DNA of 64,000 nt from Phragmites australis (taxonomy: Eukaryota; Streptophyta; Magnoliopsida; Poales; Poaceae), in NCBI RefSeq assembly GCF_958298935.1, contig NC_084921.1:46223001-46287000 (forward strand), given 5' to 3'. The position numbers were made by a program, and so were the translations under genes. Of this stretch, positions 58,201-64,000 are shown piece by piece (positions within the stretch are counted from its first letter, which is position 1; every line of letters starts with the position of its first letter). Under the pieces are notes generated by a model. That model had not been told where the DNA came from, ran no database searches, and saw nothing but the letters and a program-made list of their open reading frames with translations.

Positions 58201-58479
58201 ATTATATATTATATTTATCGACGGGAGAATGGAAGAATGATACGATGTATCGTCATATTTATTGAGAGAATAAAGGATGAATCTCTACCATTTATTTTTC
58301 AGCGTTGTATAGCAGTTATAATTATATTTGCAAATATAAACATATCTATTATCTTACTATTTGAAGGAGAAAAGGAGCCACCACGTTCACTCTCAAGACC
58401 ACGAAATTACCATGTTAATCTAAAAAAAAAATTTAGACAACTTTTTGTTATGAACATCTAATAATCTAGATTTAACAAA
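55218..58479. other. Intergenic DNA, no supported gene
   Basis: A GC-rich island at about 55590-56035 produces long overlapping ORFs on several frames without domains. It also contains a local duplication of CTCTCCGCCCTTGTAGTGCG (near 55847 and 55910). The rest is AT-rich. No exon pattern was found. Confidence 0.4.
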
Positions 58480-58840
58480 AAGTCGATGTCAAATACGATT
58501 AATAAATAGTCAAATTCAGAATTAAAAGGTATGAAAAATTAGTAGTCTGATTTTCATACGGGAAGCAAAATATCTGAATAAAGAGTCCAAATAAAATAAA
58601 ATTAATCATAATTGAAATTGGGGTTAGTTTAGGAAAAGAAAAGATCCATATCAAATATAGTCTTAGAGAAAAAACTCAAATTATTATAAAAATTAAATAC
58701 CTAAATAAAGAGTCAATGTAAAATATAATTAATCAATAGCTAAAATTCATAATAATTTTTTTTAAAATTCTTACTAAAATAATAGATTAAGAAATACCGT
58801 GTAGCTCAAGGTTGTCCCATCAAGCAGACAGCATGTAAGG
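58480..58840 (+). repeat. AT-rich dispersed repeat, third and longest copy
   Basis: Contains GGAAGCAAAATATCTGAATA, AAGATCCATATCAAATATAG and TAAAGAGTCAATGTAAAATA, shared with 20955-21230 (inverted) and 23890-24085. Non-coding. Confidence 0.6.
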
Positions 58841-59608
58841 CACAACACGCAGGTAAGATAAATTTGTTCTGATTTTGGTTATGTTGCCTACACCTGACGA
58901 ACGTATACAAATAGAACCAATACATGTGTATAATTCAGGTACAAGTTTAGAGTATAAATAATTTTCTCTTCCACTAAGATAATTTTTATCTCTTATAATT
59001 TATGTATTTGGTAACTAAATAACACTAACCTCATAAAAAAGCTAAAAAGATTAATTTTTCAGAGATTATTGTGATAAAAATATTACTAGTCATGCTATTA
59101 ACGTACCACCTTGCTAGTTTTTTTATAAAGAAAATAGTTCTGCCCTTTGTGTAGTTAGATGCACAAAGCAGTGCCTTATTACAAAGTTATATTACAATAT
59201 CTAGACGTGTATTGTGCACGCGAATATACTGGTTATCCTCAAAAGTTGGAATGAGCACTCAATTTGTGATACATGTATGTCCTTTCCATAATTGCCAGAA
59301 CACAACACTCTTTCTCCCATAAAAACGGAAGGAAATAAAGGTTAAATATACCAATAGATCCATCAGATTGCAAAAAGGATCGCAAAAAAAAGGCATAGAA
59401 CAAAATTATTCCACTCCTCCCACTCTGCAGTGCCTGATACAGCCTCTCTCAATCATCCGACTCTAATGCATGCAACGTCAGTAAACACAATCATTGATTC
59501 ATTTCAGGGAGACGCGCTCACGCACATGAGAAGACAGTTAGCACTTGGACAGCGCCTGTTCCATCCAGCTAGACGCGCTCAACTGAACACTTGGAGTTCC
59601 AAATTGCA
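58841..59608. other. 3' flank of the UMAMIT-type gene
   Basis: AT-rich non-coding DNA. The 3' UTR of the minus-strand transporter should lie in the right-hand part. Confidence 0.4.
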
Positions 59609-61331
59609 TCAAACTGCACTAGCTCCGTGTCCATCGGAGGATGACTTCACCCCATTTGCCTTCTTGCACTCCGAGTCATCTCCAACAGCGGCGGCGGGGA
59701 TCTCCTTGATGAACGTGGCGTCGTCGTAAACCCCGTTCGTCTTGGACGCCACGGGCAGCTCCATGGCCTCGTCCTCCTCCGTCTCCTGGGTCTCCTTGTG
59801 CTTGCCCCAGAGCACCGAGTAGAGCCCGATCACGATCAGGACGGCGCCAAGAACACCGCCGAGGAATATCTTCTCGGCGAGGATGAAGGAGCCCATGACG
59901 GCCACGATGATCATCATCAGAGGGCTGAACGCCGACGCGAACACTGGCCCGGTCTTCTGGATCACCAGGCCTTGCACGTAGTACGCTATGCTCGACGTCA
60001 CAATGCCCTGAAACATCACGTCAAGAACTGTAATTAAGCCTTTGCAACGACAAATATATGCGAGGAGGTCCATCTGTCGGTCGGTCGGAGACTCACGGCA
60101 TATGCGGCGGCGAGGAGGTTCATGTCGAAGCCAATGGTCCAGACGGAGGGACGGTGCTCCATGGCGAAGGTGACGACGATGGCCTGCAGGGTGCCGACGA
60201 AGCAGATGAGGGTGGTGAGGGAGAGCGGCGCCGCGTATTGCTTCAGGGTGTGCGCCTGGAGGATGAAGAGAGAAGCCCAGGCCAGGGTGGCGATGATGAC
60301 GAAGAGCGAGCCCAGGAGCCACTCCCTGCCGCTGGGGTCGATGGCGGCGACCGGCGCCTCCGCGCCGTGGCCCTGCGGCTGCACGTGGCTCGTCCACGCC
60401 ATCTGCATGAGCGGGCCCTTGTAAAGCGTCATCAGCATCGCGCCGGCAACCGTGACCAGCGTCCCGGCCACCTTCGCCTGGCACCTCACCTTCTTCATGT
60501 CCACCTTCTCCATCCTGTACACGGATCGATTGAACAATGTTAAATGTGTGCGCTCCAAGCAGCTATTTTCTCTTGCGTTCATCGCATTTTCCAGATGATG
60601 TATACCTGAAAATCACGGCCATCACGAAGGTCATGGCGGGAAGGATGTTGCTCATGGCGCACGCGAAGGTTGGGCCGGTGAACTTCAGACCGGCATAATA
60701 GAAGTTCTGGTCAATCACAGGCCTGTAATTACAACATGCATGAGGCTAATTATTTCTTCATAAAAGCTGAAGATTATTTCGTAACAGACTACCACTAGCC
60801 AGTACTAAACACGTTTGCTGACCCTTTTCTTGACGAAAAGAGTAGAATCTTCGAATTGGAGTGTCCACTTATCTCTGCCCCCACCCCCCACCCCCCTAAA
60901 GGATTCAAGTTGGGTACACGAAGTAACAGGAGATAAATTTTATTTGTGAGCAGTGTGCACTAACCCGAGCAGTGCCAGTACGAAGATCTGGAGGAAGACC
61001 GACCATGTCATCTTGGGCCTCACCTTCCTGCCATTTTCAACCAGGTAGTGTACGATCAGCTTCAGACGAACTACAACTGTATATGTAACAGAGGAATAAT
61101 TCCGCTTGCTTCCGTTTGTGGATTTTCAGATAGCTACCTCTCGAGGATCAGAGCGAACGGAGCAATGGAGATGGTGGCGAAGGCGTGGCGGTAGACCACG
61201 AGCACGTAGTGGCTCATGCCGTGGTTGAGGGAGACCTTGGTGATGACGTTCATGCCGGCGTAGCCGAACTGCAGGGAGGTCATGGCGATGTAAGGCTTGG
61301 CCTTCTCGAAGAAATCACCGCAGCAGCCCAT
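59609..61331 (-). CDS. UMAMIT/WAT1-related transporter (nodulin MtN21/EamA type), five exons
   Basis: Exons on the minus strand are 61138-61331, 60965-61027, 60606-60722, 60097-60514 and 59609-60007, with GT/AG junctions keeping frame to a TGA, giving 396 residues. The start ATG at 61331 opens MGCCGDFFEKAKPYIAMTSLQFGYAGMNV, the usual N-terminus of the family. Ten hydrophobic segments form two EamA repeats (about residues 10-145 and 190-330). Landmarks are HYVLVVYRH, PVIDQNFYYAGLKFTGPTFA, GTLVTVAGAMLMTLYKGP, AYYVQGLVIQKTGPVFASAFSPL and GLYSVLWGK. The C-terminal tail is acidic and cytosolic. UMAMITs export amino acids, and WAT1 moves auxin at the tonoplast. The substrate here cannot be told. 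All exons are intact, so the gene is probably functional. Confidence 0.95.
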
Positions 61332-61462
61332 GGCGATATAGTTTGGGGGCAACAATGCAAGCTGAAAGCTCGCAGATCAGCAGATGGCCGGGTAGCTAGG
61401 TGCTAGAGAACTCGAGGAGCAAGACAAGGCCTTGAGCTGAATGAAATGTGCAGGGTGCCCTG

Positions 61463-61473
61463 CTCTATTTATA
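61463..61473 (-). promoter_or_regulatory. TATA box of the UMAMIT-type gene
   Basis: The minus strand reads TATAAATAGAG, a near-perfect plant TATA box 132 bp upstream of the ATG. Transcription would start near 61435, leaving a leader of about 100 nt. Confidence 0.75.
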
Positions 61474-62059
61474 CTGCTCGTAGCAGGGGCATTTTGGGCG
61501 GTTCAAGTTATATCTTCGGATCGGATCGAGTAAGGCCGCTGGGTCCATATATCCACGCTGGATCCGTTTATGCGCAGACGTCGGCCTTTTGCCGCGAGTG
61601 GCTTTGGGGCCCACACGTCAGTCAGCTGAGGCCGTAGGCTTCTGTTGAGTTCCTGATCCGGTGATGGGCTAGCTCTGGTTGAAGCAAGTGAAGACAACAT
61701 GGAGAATCACAGAGATCTCGACGGCTTCCCCTTCCCTGGTTGGGATAGGTAGTGCTGTAGCATCAGCTCAGCAAGCAAAGTGTCGAGCCATTAAAATTTG
61801 GTCACATCTGACGTGAACAAGAGGTAACCAGATGAACATATCGGAAGATAAAGGAATCATCAGAGGTCATCTCTCCGATGTCACAAATCACAGTGAAGCA
61901 AGCATCGATGATCAGATATGCAAACTTGAAAGCCGACATGCGTGTTTGCCGAGCTACTGTTTCGATCGTGGTTGCCAAATTCAATAACACTGGTCGGCGA
62001 TAAGCTAGCCGTATGTGTCAACACTGTTTCGTGCCAACACCATTAAAATCTTAAGCTTA
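61474..62059. other. Upstream region of the UMAMIT-type gene
   Basis: No gene recognised. Distal promoter by position. Confidence 0.4.
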
Positions 62060-62744
62060 CTGCGGCAGTGTTCTTAAACTAGTATGAGTAGTAGTGTAGC
62101 ATTGGATTCTAACAGGCTCAGTAGCGTTAGGTTACGTCGAATATCTAACTATAAGATATATACGTATAAGAGTATATTATATATAGATAAAATATATCAT
62201 ATATCTGATGGACATCTTCAGATATTGCAGATCCGAATCTATGGAACCCGATATACCCAGAGATCCCAAAAGCCTAACTAGGAATGTCTCGATCGGGTTA
62301 ACCGACTTGAGCACGACTGGTATCTAAGCTAGATTTGATTACTTTGTCTTGACCAACAAGATAAAGGACTCCCTTTCGACTATGGCTAGGACTAAGATGG
62401 CGCTAGGATCCCGTTATAAGGCGAAGACTCTGACCTCCAAGGACAACTCATAACATATCCACGCCTACACAACTCAACGCAAGCACCAAGACCTTAGTTT
62501 TAGAGATACTCGGCGACTTCAACCCTATATTAGTTTAAATCCAATCTTCTCCACTGTAATAGGTATAGCCACCTTGCTTGTACTTGAGATAATTTATATA
62601 TAACATCATCCACATAGGACGTAGGGTATTACTCCTTTGGGGGCTCGAACCTGTATACATCGCGTGTTGTTTCCTGCTCGACCTCTGATCTCGAATGTAC
62701 CTCAATTCAATTACAGATATATTGTTAGGAACTAATCTTTGATA
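62060..62744 (+). mobile_element. Gypsy LTR remnant followed by primer-binding site
   Basis: Typical U3/R/U5 composition, including ACGTAGGGTATTACTCC...GGGGGCTCGAACCTG near 62620-62655. It ends just before TGGCGTGCCAGGTAGAGG (62747-62764), a gypsy-type primer site. The 5' boundary is uncertain. Confidence 0.6.
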
Positions 62745-62764
62745 GTTGGCGTGCCAGGTAGAGG

Positions 62765-63730
62765 TCTTCATCTATTTTCAGGATCAATCATATCTCAAGT
62801 GCACGTGCGTATTGAATTCTCTGACACTTCTTCTACGACCACTTCGAGTCGACGACAGTCATCTTCGATCACCACCTGTCGGTTCAGAGATCACCTTCGG
62901 AATGATAGCATACCACTGGGACAATCAAGGTGAACTGGTCCAACCCGTATCATTGAGCTCAGCCCATTGAACACATACTGTGAGGTGGGACACCACGAGT
63001 GAGATCCCAAGGAGTCTAATGTTCTTCAGTTTATGGACACTGACAACGATAGTGAGAGTCAGGAAAGTGGCGACGACGGCTCTATTGATGGCCAAAGCAG
63101 CCGAATAGATCGATTCATGTTTATGGCAGAGATGACGGCACACCCGCCGAGTAAAACATGGAGGATCCGAATACCGTGATGAATGATGGTGAAAAAAATC
63201 ACTAAGGACCCAGTAGTAGCAGCTAGGGCTCTGCAGGCCCCCAATACCACCCATCATCGATGTGCGGAGAAACCATGATATTCGACAACGACTTGGCCTG
63301 GGAACGCCTGATATTCAGGTGGTGCCCCCACCCACAACGATTCCAAGATCGAGGAATAAACTCCCTCAACATAGCATACGCGGAGCAAAATCGTCTCGAC
63401 CACAGCCAAGTTTGGGCAGCGGTGTTTTCAGTACTCTGGAAGCAAACGTCCAAGGTGCTCATATGATTATGAGGTCCTTCCCCGAGTTGGATCTGGCGAA
63501 TCCTCTAACCCCGATGGTCAATCAGCTCAAGATTATGCTTGATGCGACTTAGATCCAGGCGGCTTGAGTGAATAACCACAAGGCCGTTAGGCACCCCAGC
63601 CAATATGACGCTGGTTTGAGGAGCCACGGACGCGGACATCCCCGAGTCAAAGGATCCCAAATAGGAAGCTTGGGTGCACGAGCTTGAGCATAGTCCTACG
63701 GGCAAGACTGTAACTGCCTCATCCATAGGC
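62765..63730 (+). pseudogene. Gypsy leader and gag remnant
   Basis: Downstream of the primer site are short open stretches. The best (63262-63552) ends GAHMIMRSFPELDLANPLTPMVNQLKIML, resembling the region of gypsy gag polyproteins before the gag core. It is interrupted by stops at 63550 and after, and no core gag or pol follows within the window. Confidence 0.5.
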
Positions 63731-63734
63731 GCAG

Positions 63735-64000
63735 TGTCACACCCGGTTTTAGCAGACAAAACTAGATGCGGCTTATGTGTACCCAGGATGTTTAACACAC
63801 ATAAAGACGTCACAGGTGAAGTAATAAAAGCAATACTTTAACTTACAAATGTTCAACTCTTACATTAAAACTTCACATAAACAACTCTATTGTTTAAACG
63901 ATAGCAACTAAACAACTGCAGCGGGACGAAAGCATTGGCGACCAATCACTCCACAAACACCGACCGGAAGACACACTCCTAGATCACTAGGACGTCATCT
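63735..64000. mobile_element. LTR-like sequence starting TGTCACACCCGG, cut by window edge
   Basis: TGTCACACCCGGTTTTAGCAGACAAA resembles the start of a common grass gypsy LTR. Its other end lies outside the window, so neither TSD nor length can be checked. Confidence 0.35.

Noticed and set aside
59095..59130. CCTTGCTAGT resembling the Helitron end at 27794
   Set aside because: No GC-rich hairpin precedes it, so the match is insufficient.
60058..60582. 161- and 182-codon ORFs at the UMAMIT-type exon 4
   Set aside because: The first is an antisense shadow; the second merges exon 4 with intron sequence on both sides.
1..64000. CRISPR arrays, operons, riboswitches, rRNA and tRNA genes
   Set aside because: None seen. 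Repeats present are transposon termini, LTR subrepeats or short tandem repeats, and the genes are eukaryotic with introns.

Overview
This window is nuclear DNA from a grass (Poaceae). The evidence is the intron-bearing genes with GC-rich first exons, an oryzacystatin-I-like cystatin, a CYP98A cytochrome P450 and a dense load of grass-type transposons. The species cannot be fixed from sequence alone. Four host genes are supported. (1) A plastid-translocator-family (TPT) sugar-phosphate/phosphate transporter runs off the left edge (1-779, minus). (2) A two-exon phytocystatin lies at 13653-14799 (plus). (3) A three-exon CYP98A lies at 19560-23156 (minus); it is complete, 513 residues, and its family acts in the lignin/chlorogenate pathway. 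(4) A five-exon UMAMIT/WAT1-related transporter lies at 59609-61331 (minus; complete, 396 residues). The four are not an operon and show no shared pathway.

Almost everything else is transposon sequence, and many boundaries can be set from target-site duplications (TSDs). 1-6.2 kb holds the TPT gene, a Mutator-type foldback element (1474-2220, 9-bp TSD) and MITE remnants. 6.2-8.2 kb is a complete PIF/Harbinger element whose transposase has one internal stop. 9.2-11.2 kb is a decayed MULE with a plant-mobile-domain gene. 11.8-13.5 kb holds a 5'-truncated LINE and a TIR element with a GC-rich interior, just upstream of the cystatin. 15.9-19.1 kb has another foldback element and copia and gypsy fragments.

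24.1-26.6 kb is a collapsed gypsy element on the minus strand that keeps part of its antisense extra ORF. A Helitron-like 3' end is at 27.79 kb. 28.17-32.88 kb is a non-autonomous LTR element (5-bp TSD, initiator-Met-tRNA-type primer site). It carries no recognisable gag/pol but encodes PTB-like RRM domains and a 444-codon open frame. A solo LTR of another family is inserted in its 5' LTR.

36.3-54.9 kb is one old Ty3/gypsy element of Tat type: gag, protease, RT, RNase H and integrase in sense, plus an antisense 'putative gypsy type transposon' ORF before the 3' LTR. It is split by a nest of later insertions: a long Tekay-like LTR holding a solo LTR, another LTR of that same family, a further solo LTR, and a young Mutator-type foldback element inside its 3' LTR. 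55.0-59.6 kb is mainly repeat remnants. 62.0-64.0 kb is another gypsy LTR, leader and gag remnant, followed by an LTR-like start cut by the window edge.

The best candidate for an under-described system is the RRM-encoding LTR element. Next come the foldback elements and the antisense-ORF gypsy family, which is present in both orientations. All identities rest on reading the sequence; no database search was run.
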